Source of the DNA: an uncultured Prevotellaceae bacterium
GTDB lineage: Bacteria > Bacteroidota > Bacteroidia > Bacteroidales > Bacteroidaceae
Direction: 5' to 3'
Assembly: GCA_902786665.1 (NCBI GenBank)
Contig: CADADN010000051.1
Span: forward strand, 34,736 to 86,677
DNA: 51,942 bases
The notes beneath the pieces were generated by a model that saw only the letters and a program-made list of their open reading frames with translations, was not told the DNA's origin and searched no databases. Both the position numbers and the translations under genes were made by a program. Positions 41,641 through 47,837 of the stretch are shown here, piece after piece (position 1 is the first letter of the stretch; every line of letters begins with the position of its first letter).

Positions 41641-41959
41641 ATGGCAATAACGAACGAGAGACTGAGGCAGACGTTTTCTGAAGGTGGTGCGCAGGAAATC
41701 TATCGGGGAGAGCGGTGTGCTGGACGGCAGGACCGACCTCCCGGATGACCAGGCCGTTGCCACCCTTCAGTTTTTTGACGTAGTGAACTTCGCCCGCCAG
41801 CTGACCATCCCGACCTTCATGTCATGGGGCTACAGCGACGACACCTGCTCGCCCACGTCCGTCTGGGCAGCGTGGAATGAGATTGCCGCACCCAAGGAAA
41901 AAGACATCACCCCGTCGAGCGGGCATTGGCGTTTCCCCTCTAGTTGGGAGAAATGCTAG
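41641..41959 (+). pseudogene. Remnant of an acetylxylan-esterase-like alpha/beta hydrolase
   Basis: The stretch FFDVVNFARQLTIPTFMSWGYSDDTCSPTSVWAAWNEI resembles the C-terminal part of AXE1-type acetyl esterases, in which an FDxxNxA segment, a PxxxxxGxxDxxCPP segment and a final GH follow in this order (here SSGHW). The first ATG at 41,641 opens a different frame (MAITNERLRQTFSEGG), so the pieces are joined by a frameshift, and the nucleophile region is missing. It is a decayed fragment and cannot be an active esterase. Confidence 0.65.
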
Positions 41960-42036
41960 CAGTGGATAAAGAACCAGATGAGATAACCGCTTTATGCCAA
42001 TCCCTATGACCCTAAGATACTATTTTTTCTCATATT

Positions 42037-42069
42037 CTTGGAGAGTTTGAGGAAAAAGATTAAATTTGC
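42037..42069 (+). promoter_or_regulatory. Promoter of the WG-repeat gene
   Basis: CTTG (42,037-42,040) and TAAATTTGC (42,061-42,069) are 20 bp apart, 49 bp before the ATG. Confidence 0.6.
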
Positions 42070-42118
42070 AAATTGGTTACGAAATGCACAAAGTTTAACC
42101 ATTAAAAAAGATACTATT

Positions 42119-43279
42119 ATGAAAATCAAACATTTCATATGCACGATTGTGCTTCTGATGATGACCACTATCCCAGCCTTGGGGCAAACCAACATAGAGG
42201 GCGAAACAGTGAATGAAACAAACGACGATGGTTATTTTTTGATAAGTGTGAAGGATGACAATGACAAGTGTGGCTATATCGACAAGACCGGAAAGGCGGT
42301 CATACCGTGCAAATGGGAGGAGGCCGAGTATTTCTACGAAGGCCTGGCTTGTGTGAAGGGCGACAATGGCAAGTGTGGCTTCATCGACAAGACTGGGAAG
42401 GTGGTCATACCGTGCAAGTGGGAGGAAACCCGGTATTTCTCTGAAGGCCTGGCTTATGTGGTGGACGACAATGACAAGTGGGGCTTCATCGACAAGACCG
42501 GAAAGGTGGTCATACCGTGCAAGTGGGAGATTGCCACGGAATTCTCCGAAGGCCTGGCTTGTGTGAAGGGCGACAATGGCAAGAGTGGCTTCATAGACAA
42601 GACTGGGAAGGAGGTTATACCGTGCAAGTGGAAGGAGGTCCAGTATTTCTCCGAAGGCCTGGCTCGTGTGCAGGGCGACAATGGCAAGTGGGGCTTCATC
42701 GACAAGACCGGAAAGGTGGTCATACCGTGCAAGTGGATGAGTGCCTACTATTTCTCCGAAGGCCTGGCTTGTGTGAAGGGCGACAATGGCAAGAGAGGCT
42801 TCATAGACAAGACCGGTAAGGTGGTCATTCTGTGCAAGTGGGAGGCTGCCGATAGTTTCACCGAAGGCCTGGCTTGTGTGAAGGATGACAATGACAAATA
42901 TGGCTTCATAGACAAGACCGGAAAGGTGGTCATTCCGTGCAAGTGGAAGTTAGTCTTGGGTTTCTCCGAAGGCCTGGGTCGTATGGAAGACGACAATGGC
43001 AAGTGGGGCTTCATCGACAAGACCGGAAAGCTGGTCATATCGTGCAAGTGGGTGGCTGTCGATAGTTTCTCCGAAGGTCTGGCTCTTGTGAAGGATGACA
43101 ATGACAAATATGGCTTCATCGACAAGACCGGGAAGGTGGTGATACCGTGCAAGTGGAAGTATGCCTTCTCTTTCAACAAAGGTCTGGCTAGTGTGCAGGA
43201 TGACAATGACAAGTGGGGCTTAATCAACAAGACCGGAAAGATGGTTATGGAGTGCAAATGGAAGGATATTTTGTGGTGA
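42119..43279 (+). CDS. Secreted WG-repeat protein
   Basis: The start at 42,119 (MKIKHFICTIVLLMMTTIPALGQ) gives a signal peptide; the frame is open from 42,038. The 386 residues are almost entirely ten 35-residue WG-type repeats (DNGKWGFIDKTGKVVIPCKWE then FSEGLA), the last one incomplete. Each repeat is 105 bp at DNA level and nearly identical, with changes concentrated in the four or five residues after CKW and at the W/C/S/R/Y position before GFID. WG repeats are thought to mediate binding outside or around the cell; no enzyme motif exists. Each repeat has one cysteine (PCKW), unusual in a secreted repeat. Confidence 0.85.
   Translation: MKIKHFICTIVLLMMTTIPALGQTNIEGETVNETNDDGYFLISVKDDNDKCGYIDKTGKAVIPCKWEEAEYFYEGLACVKGDNGKCGFIDKTGKVVIPCKWEETRYFSEGLAYVVDDNDKWGFIDKTGKVVIPCKWEIATEFSEGLACVKGDNGKSGFIDKTGKEVIPCKWKEVQYFSEGLARVQGDNGKWGFIDKTGKVVIPCKWMSAYYFSEGLACVKGDNGKRGFIDKTGKVVILCKWEAADSFTEGLACVKDDNDKYGFIDKTGKVVIPCKWKLVLGFSEGLGRMEDDNGKWGFIDKTGKLVISCKWVAVDSFSEGLALVKDDNDKYGFIDKTGKVVIPCKWKYAFSFNKGLASVQDDNDKWGLINKTGKMVMECKWKDILW
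42248..43279 (+). repeat. 105-bp coding tandem repeats of the WG protein
   Basis: Ten units, nine complete, repeat with a period of 105 bp. The runs GACAAGACCGG, AAGGTGGTCATACCGTGCAA and TCCGAAGGCCTGGCT recur almost unchanged, pointing to recent expansion or gene conversion. The copy number is probably variable between strains. Confidence 0.9.
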
Positions 43280-43688
43280 GAGAAAGAGTCCCTCAACTTG
43301 AAAAAGTAGACATTTGAGAAAATAGGTGGGTACAAGACCCGCTCCTATTTCTGGGGACAACTTGGATACGAGTGGGCACTAGATGTATAAAACGCATTTG
43401 TTGGCGACCTTTACGATATGAACGCCAAGAGGATGTGCCTTGCGTGTCTCTCATTCAAGTACTGACTGGGTTGATTGTCAACATATCCTACATGATGGGG
43501 GAGTCAAAATGAAGAATAGCGAAGTACCATCTTTCAAATCGTAAATTTCCTCCTTGCCATAGAACCTAGAAAAAGTCACTTTGGAACTCTATTTAGAGAT
43601 CTAATGTGGCTTTTTCATATGAGAATCATTCAATCTATCAATTTTTTCAAGATAGGATTCCTATTTTGACACACCCTCCTCCGCTGTG
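43280..43688. other. Intergenic; one palindrome of the CACAAGAC-like family
   Basis: No gene is supported. At 43,320-43,350 the sequence AAATAGG...CCTATTT encloses GGGT-ACAAG-ACCC, resembling the CACAAGAC palindromes at 2,103 and 47,127; it may end the WG transcript. Near 43,668-43,690 a short imperfect palindrome around TGACACA...TGTGTCA is seen. Confidence 0.5.
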
Positions 43689-44093
43689 TCAATACCATTC
43701 CGTGTAATAGCATTCGCTATCCACTTCATCGGCGTTGTGCAGTTCCCTATCTATATCAGTGAGGGTCGTGTTCTCCGCCTCAAGTACACAATCGATGCTG
43801 CAGTAGGTACGGCCTCCCCATGATTATCCTGACCTCATAACCTTGCCGCAGCACTCACAGATTTGTGTGCCGTCGAACTGTCCGAACCATTCCTGAAGGG
43901 ACCTGCGCAGGCTCATGTCACCGACACATTCCGATAGGAGCTGGAACACCACATACGCCTTGTTGTACCATTTGACGTGACCCAGTTTTTCCTTGTGCTC
44001 GTCCATAAAGTCCTGGATAACCCTGTTGTCCTTGTTCATCAAGGAGGAATGGATGGAGAGCCATCCCTTGATTTCTTCGCTGTTCATTTCCAT
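43689..44093 (-). pseudogene. Zinc-ribbon protein interrupted by an in-frame TAA
   Basis: The minus-strand frame from 44,093 gives 89 residues ending ICECCGKVMRSG, then TAA (43,824-43,826). The same frame continues without a gap as SWGGRTYCSIDCVLEAEN... for 44 residues to TGA at 43,689. Joined, the two parts restore a zinc-ribbon-like pattern with CxxC before the stop and CxxxC after it. The whole would be about 134 residues, with helical N-terminal part (WLSIHSSLMNKDNRVIQDFMDEHKE split over two segments). The stop therefore cuts the metal site in half. The gene is a nonsense-disrupted copy, unless a base-call error is present. The function is unknown; it lies next to another small acidic protein of accessory-gene style. 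Confidence 0.75.
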
Positions 44094-44159
44094 GTCATTA
44101 TTGGATATTAGTTACAGATAATGGGTTGGGGAGTCGCTATGATGACGGCTCCCGATGTC

Positions 44160-44678
44160 TCAGAAATTGAAATTGATTTCACAGGTGTCGAAGTCCGTCC
44201 CGTTGTCATCATTGTAGTACTCGATGCTGCAGGAGGGGGTGTAGGTCTCTCCGTCTATCTCGAATTCCCCGGTCTGGAGGAGGTTCCACAAGATCTCGCT
44301 TGAATCTTCCCCGTCTGCGAGGATTGTTTCTATCTCCTTCCTTGTTCCCTTGAGGGTGACCCCCACCCGTAGCCACAGGCATTCCTTCTCCTCTCCGATG
44401 GTGTCGATGATGTCCTCTATGCCCTCGTCGTAGATGTCGTTGACATCCAGGGAGTCGATGATGTTTCCGTCAGCATCCTCACCAATCAGTGAGAGCTTAT
44501 CGCCTTCGCACATGATGGCCCGGATGCTTATCTCCTCATCCTTATCAAAGGGTGCCGCCTTGACAAAGGGCTTGTCAATGACGGTATATCCCGCTGCCGT
44601 CGGGTCGCATTCCCCGAAGAAGACCTCGCCACCCACGGACTTCACGCATTCCATCAGTCTTTTGATATTCCTTTTCAT
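44160..44678 (-). CDS. Acidic protein of unknown function downstream of an IS110 5' fragment
   Basis: The 172-residue protein starts at 44,678 (MKRNIKRLMECVKSVGGEVFFGE). The frame also opens further upstream with MRTVCGLDVHK, the first eleven codons of the IS110 transposase, so the native gene has been joined in frame to an IS fragment. The body is rich in Asp and Glu (IYDEGIEDIIDTIGEE, YYNDDNGTDFDTCEINFNF), with alternating beta segments and no membrane part or known motif. It may belong to mobile-element cargo; no function can be proposed. It lies 66 bp upstream of the zinc-ribbon pseudogene and probably shares its transcript. Confidence 0.7.
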   Translation of the reverse strand: MKRNIKRLMECVKSVGGEVFFGECDPTAAGYTVIDKPFVKAAPFDKDEEISIRAIMCEGDKLSLIGEDADGNIIDSLDVNDIYDEGIEDIIDTIGEEKECLWLRVGVTLKGTRKEIETILADGEDSSEILWNLLQTGEFEIDGETYTPSCSIEYYNDDNGTDFDTCEINFNF

Positions 44679-44684
44679 AATCAA

Positions 44685-44877
44685 TTTGTGCACGTCAAGG
44701 CCGCATACTGTTCTCATAAGCCTAAAAGTTGAGGATTAAACATTTAAAAATATCACCTCAAATATATCAAAAAATTGTGACTAGATTAAAAGACTTATAC
44801 AACCCCAATTCGGAGGGATTTATTACCTTTTTTATCTCAACTGGCTTAAAATATCGGATTTTTTATCTAAATTTGCA
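44685..44877. mobile_element. Partial duplicate of the IS110 5' end and adjoining promoter segment
   Basis: 44,685-44,786 is nearly identical to 40,469-40,567 (first eleven transposase codons and leader). After 26 bp absent from the first locus, 44,810-44,877 matches 40,568-40,635, including CGGAGGGATTTATT and the TAAATTTGC box. The transposase body is missing, so this is a remnant or one half of a recombined element. Confidence 0.85.
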
Positions 44878-44907
44878 TAATCGATAATAAGCGCCAATCC
44901 TACAGTT

Positions 44908-44976
44908 ATGAATATCACCAATCCGTTCGTCACCAGCGGCTATGTATCTCCGCATTTCTTCTGCGACGGCTGTTGA
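44908..44976 (+). pseudogene. 22-codon remnant of an ATPase gene start
   Basis: The ATG at 44,908 encodes MNITNPFVTSGYVSPHFFCDGC and stops. The pattern NPF-TSGYVSP-FC-R is the usual start of a Bacteroidota AAA/ATP-binding protein family (about 370-400 residues). A full -7 box, TAAATTTGC, lies about 30 bp upstream. Only the first 20 codons survive. The remaining gap to 45,066 has no other gene. Confidence 0.65.
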
Positions 44977-45066
44977 AGCAGTGATGGGAGCAACAAACAA
45001 TTATCAACCATCATTTTTTCATTCTTTGTGTAATAATTCCTTTTGTTTTCGGTCATATATGTAGTT

Positions 45067-45594
45067 ATGACAGACAGGGAACTTGCCAACAAGGTGATAT
45101 GCGATAACGACCAGCAGTGCTTTGCCGAGATTGTTAAACGCTATTCGGGAATCGTTTTCTCGAAAACCATAGCCATCGTCCGGCGTGAGGAACTCGCCAA
45201 AGAGGTGACGCAGCAAACCTTCATTCGTGCATACGAACGGTTGGCCTGTTGGCGCAACGACTCCCTTGGGCCGTGGCTTACTTCCATCGCCATGCATTTG
45301 GCGCTCAACGAACTGGAACGAGAGCGCAAAATCCGGAATGTCAGCAATTCTCAGTCATCCTCTTCCTCTGCCAGTGATTATGATGCAGAACATGAGGACC
45401 GTCTGCAACGCATGGAGAAGGCCATAGCCGCTCTTCCCGAACAAGACCGACAAATCATCCACCTGCATTACTACAAGCAAGTCAAGACCGACGAGATAGC
45501 CCGCAAGACAGGACTCTCGCAGTCGAATGTCCTTGTACGTCTACACCGCATTCGCGACAAGTTGCGGAAGATGTTGTCTACGCAAAGCACATAA
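45067..45594 (+). CDS. ECF-type RNA polymerase sigma factor
   Basis: The start at 45,067 (MTDRELANKVICDNDQQCF) is chosen because sigma region 2 begins there; the frame is open for eight codons upstream. The 175 residues show sigma-70 region 2 (CFAEIVKRYSGIVFSKTIAIV, EELAKEVTQQTFIRAY) and region 4 (ALPEQDRQIIHLHYYKQVKTDEIARKTGLSQSNVLVRLHRIRDKLRK, about 120-167), joined by a serine-rich linker (QSSSSSASD). It is followed by two small membrane-protein genes of the kind often linked to such sigma factors. Their products may hold it inactive at the membrane. Confidence 0.92.
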   Translation: MTDRELANKVICDNDQQCFAEIVKRYSGIVFSKTIAIVRREELAKEVTQQTFIRAYERLACWRNDSLGPWLTSIAMHLALNELERERKIRNVSNSQSSSSSASDYDAEHEDRLQRMEKAIAALPEQDRQIIHLHYYKQVKTDEIARKTGLSQSNVLVRLHRIRDKLRKMLSTQST

Positions 45595-45700
45595 CCCCCT
45601 CGACTGTCTATTAAAACGTACATATGTCCCTTTAACTCCTGAAAGTTAATTTTCAATTTTCAATTTTCAATTTTCAATCGTCCCTTTAACTCCCAACAAT
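45595..45700. repeat. Short AATTTTC tandem run
   Basis: Four to five AATTTTC units (about 45,648-45,678) lie between the sigma factor and the next gene, flanked by two CCCTTTAACTCC segments (45,629 and 45,682) that form an imperfect direct repeat. No gene or terminator is seen. Confidence 0.6.
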
Positions 45701-46060
45701 ATGAACCCAGACATAAATAACCTTACCGACGAACAACTCGACGACCTGGTTCGTCAGTCGTTCCAACGCCAGCAGATGGTGGACGATATCAATGTCTCCG
45801 TGATGAAGCAGCTTCGCCGCACCGCACGCCGCCGCAGTCTCCTGCGATGGGGAAGGATTGTCGCCTTCGCTTTCGGCCTTCCCTTGTTGCTGCTGTTGTT
45901 TGGTTGGCTGCTCTGGCTGTCTGTCAGTCAGCAGGACGCCCCGCAATTCTCTATTTTCAATTGCCATCTGTCGGTCTATGCGTGCCTGACCCTTCCTGTG
46001 GCCGCGATGTTTTATGTCACTTGGCGTGCCATCAATCATTTTTCACCCAGCGAAGTGTAA
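45701..46060 (+). CDS. Two-helix membrane protein, candidate anti-sigma factor
   Basis: The 119-residue protein has an N-terminal acidic/polar cytoplasmic part (MNPDINNLTDEQLDDLVRQSF, about 1-45), a basic patch (RRTARRRSLLRW), one membrane helix (about 52-74, VAFAFGLPLLLLLFGWLLWL) and a second (about 88-108). The position directly after the ECF sigma gene and the size fit a membrane anti-sigma factor, but the classical zinc-binding HxxxCxxC motif is absent, so the role is inferred from context. Confidence 0.65.
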   Translation: MNPDINNLTDEQLDDLVRQSFQRQQMVDDINVSVMKQLRRTARRRSLLRWGRIVAFAFGLPLLLLLFGWLLWLSVSQQDAPQFSIFNCHLSVYACLTLPVAAMFYVTWRAINHFSPSEV

Positions 46061-46084
46061 TAATATTCATCCTGGGCGGTCTTG

Positions 46085-46267
46085 AATATGAGATTTGAGA
46101 TTGACCTTCGGTCGAAGTTGCTCACACTCGGCAGACTTCAAGCAAGCTTGGTCTGCTCTCGCTTAATCTCAACTTTGAAGATTTGAGATTGACCTTCGGT
46201 CGAAGTTGCTCACACTCGGCAGACTTCAAGCAAGCTTGGTCTGCTCTCGCTTAATCGCAACTTTGAA
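46085..46267. repeat. Two 63-bp palindromes of repeat family C
   Basis: Copies at 46,114-46,176 and 46,202-46,264 match those at 35,368-35,518 almost exactly, including the 88-bp period and the GATTTGAGATTGACC lead-in. They lie between two genes of the sigma cluster. Confidence 0.88.
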
Positions 46268-46348
46268 AAATCAAATAAGAGCATAGGCCTGTGCCCGCCA
46301 AGAGAGTATATTACAAATTATTCATCAACAATAAAAAAAACAGTAACC

Positions 46349-46750
46349 ATGTCAGAAGAAATAGTAGCATTATCAGCAGTTGTCTTATCATTGCTCATCC
46401 CTATCGTGGCCATCTCCTTTGGTATCTATGCTTCCATCCGCAAGAAGCAGAATGAAACAGAACTGCGACGCCTGATTATCGAAAACCATACCGACCTTGA
46501 GACGGCAAAAGCGCTCATAGAGCAGCAGCAGGAGAGAACGCCAAACAAGTTCATCTCCCTACGTTATGCATGTGTCCTCATCGGTTTGGGGGTCGGTGCT
46601 CTTGCCGACTATCTCTTGAACATCGGAGACGACATTTACTTCTGGCTCGTCATCGCCTTCGGAATTGGACTCGGCCTCCTTGCCTCATTCATCGTCGAAC
46701 TGAAATTAGAGAAGCAGGAGCCACAGCAAGACTCTCAGCCGGAGCCTTGA
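46349..46750 (+). CDS. DUF6249-type membrane protein
   Basis: The 133-residue protein has a membrane helix at about 6-28 (VALSAVVLSLLIPIVAISFGIYA), a charged helix (about 30-65, KKQNETELRRLIIENH), and two more helices (about 74-91 and 96-117), ending in a polar Glu/Gln/Pro-rich tail. This matches small proteins that I recognise as DUF6249, often encoded after ECF sigma factors in Bacteroidota. A link to sigma-factor signalling is inferred. A hairpin terminator follows 33 bp after the stop. Confidence 0.75.
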   Translation: MSEEIVALSAVVLSLLIPIVAISFGIYASIRKKQNETELRRLIIENHTDLETAKALIEQQQERTPNKFISLRYACVLIGLGVGALADYLLNIGDDIYFWLVIAFGIGLGLLASFIVELKLEKQEPQQDSQPEP

Positions 46751-46782
46751 CAAGACACCCGCGTAATCTTCCCCTCTCTCAC

Positions 46783-46830
46783 AACCTCTCTCCGGATGCT
46801 TGACCGTTTTCCGGCAGAGAGGTTTTCTTT
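46783..46830 (+). terminator. Intrinsic terminator of the sigma-factor cluster
   Basis: AACCTCTCTCCGG (46,783-46,795) pairs with CCGGCAGAGAGGTT (46,811-46,824; one C bulged), followed by TTCTTT. It is strong and well placed. Confidence 0.85.
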
Positions 46831-46887
46831 AGGTTTTGATGATGGCATCGTCTATGCCTTGCCGCCTTGAACAACTCAACCAAGAAC

Positions 46888-47445
46888 GGCAGTGTGGTAA
46901 ACGGTGCAGCTTCGGGGGAGGATTTGCTACGGCGGTGCGGTAAACGGTGCAGCTTCGGGGGAGGATTTGCGACGGCGGTGCAGAAAACAGTGCAGCTTCG
47001 GGGGAGGATTTGCAACGGCGGTGCAGAAAATGGTGCAGCTTCGGGGGAGGATTTGCAACGGCAGTGCGGCAAACGGTTTGACTTCGGGGGAGGATTTGCA
47101 ACGGCAGTGCGGCAAACGGTGCAGCTGTAGGGGCGGGTCTTGTGCCCGCCCGAAACAATTCTCCAATTCTAAAATTCGGGATGAAAATATAATGATATCG
47201 GGCGGGCACAAGACCCGCCCCTACGACTTCGGGGGAGGATTTGCAACGGCGGTGCGGCAGAAGGTTTGACTTCGGGGGAGGATTTGCAACGGCGGTGCGG
47301 CAGAAGGTTTGACTTCGGGGAGGATTTGTAACGGCGGTGCGGCAGAAGGTTTGACTTCGGGGGAGGATTTGCAACGGCAGTACGGCAGAAGGTTTGACTT
47401 CGGGGGAGGATTTGCAACGGCGGTGCGGCAAAAGGTTTGACCGAA
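46888..47445. repeat. 43-bp minisatellite array
   Basis: About ten copies of a 43-bp unit (CTTCGGGGGAGGATTTGCAA followed by CGGCGGTGCGGCA and a variable end) run in tandem. The early copies end AACGGTGCAG, the later ones AAGGTTTGA. The array is interrupted at 47,127-47,224 by a palindromic element. Long open frames on both strands are an effect of the period and composition, not genes. Confidence 0.9.
47127..47224. mobile_element. 98-bp palindromic (MITE-like) element nested in the minisatellite
   Basis: Perfect 27-bp inverted repeats (47,127-47,153 and 47,198-47,224; they start GTAGGGGCGGG and end CCCGCCCCTAC) enclose 44 bp of AT-rich sequence. The left half recurs from 51,873 to the window end, including part of the AT-rich middle. 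There is no coding capacity. Confidence 0.85.
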
Positions 47446-47450
47446 CCAAT

Positions 47451-47528
47451 TGTTGGACGAGACCTCTTGGCATAGAAAGCGAAACGTAATCTTTATGAAA
47501 AAACAGATTACAACAAATAGGACATCCT
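47451..47528. repeat. Second copy of the right part of the MITE-like element at 2,046
   Basis: The stretch TGTTGGACGAGACCTCTTGG to ACAAATAGGACATCCT matches 2,153-2,227 with a handful of differences. The left inverted repeat is not found upstream, where the minisatellite lies, so the copy is partial or was interrupted by that array. Confidence 0.8.
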
Positions 47529-47734
47529 ACTTTTTCATTTTATTTCTTTCTAATCATCCCTCATCAATATCATGTAAATCAATCAAGTAAGAGATGTGCA
47601 TAAAGATTGGCATCCAAGGGATGGGGTAGGGGTGGGGTGAATAAGATGATAGATTTGGATGACACAAACTGTTGGAAGTCGATGTTGTTTTGAAAAAAAA
47701 GTGCGTTTTCTTTTTTTCTCTCGATAAAAACCAG

Positions 47735-47743
47735 TATCTTTGC
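47735..47743 (+). promoter_or_regulatory. -7 box of the pectate lyase gene
   Basis: TATCTTTGC matches TAnnTTTGC exactly, 94 bp before the ATG. The -33 region is only a T-rich run (47,706-47,720), without a clear TTTG. The rest of 47,529-47,837 holds nothing recognisable. Confidence 0.5.
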
Positions 47744-47837
47744 TACTTGTTGCAAATCATCTCCATCATTGCATGGAAAACGAGCTGTCCTGACGGCTTC
47801 GTATCTTTATCGAAAGAAAACCAACTAACCATAAAAA

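Noticed and set aside
43689-44093. Programmed stop-codon readthrough of the zinc-ribbon gene
   Set aside because: TAA is the least likely stop to be read through, and no stimulating structure was seen. A nonsense mutation or a sequencing error is more economical.
46888-47445. CRISPR-like appearance of regular repeats
   Set aside because: The 43-bp units are contiguous, without spacers, and no cas genes are near. It is a minisatellite.
46829-47473. Long open frames on both strands (up to 214 residues) through the minisatellite
   Set aside because: They arise from the repeat period and GC content. The peptides are monotonous Pro/Arg/Ser or Gly repeats without start signals or homology.
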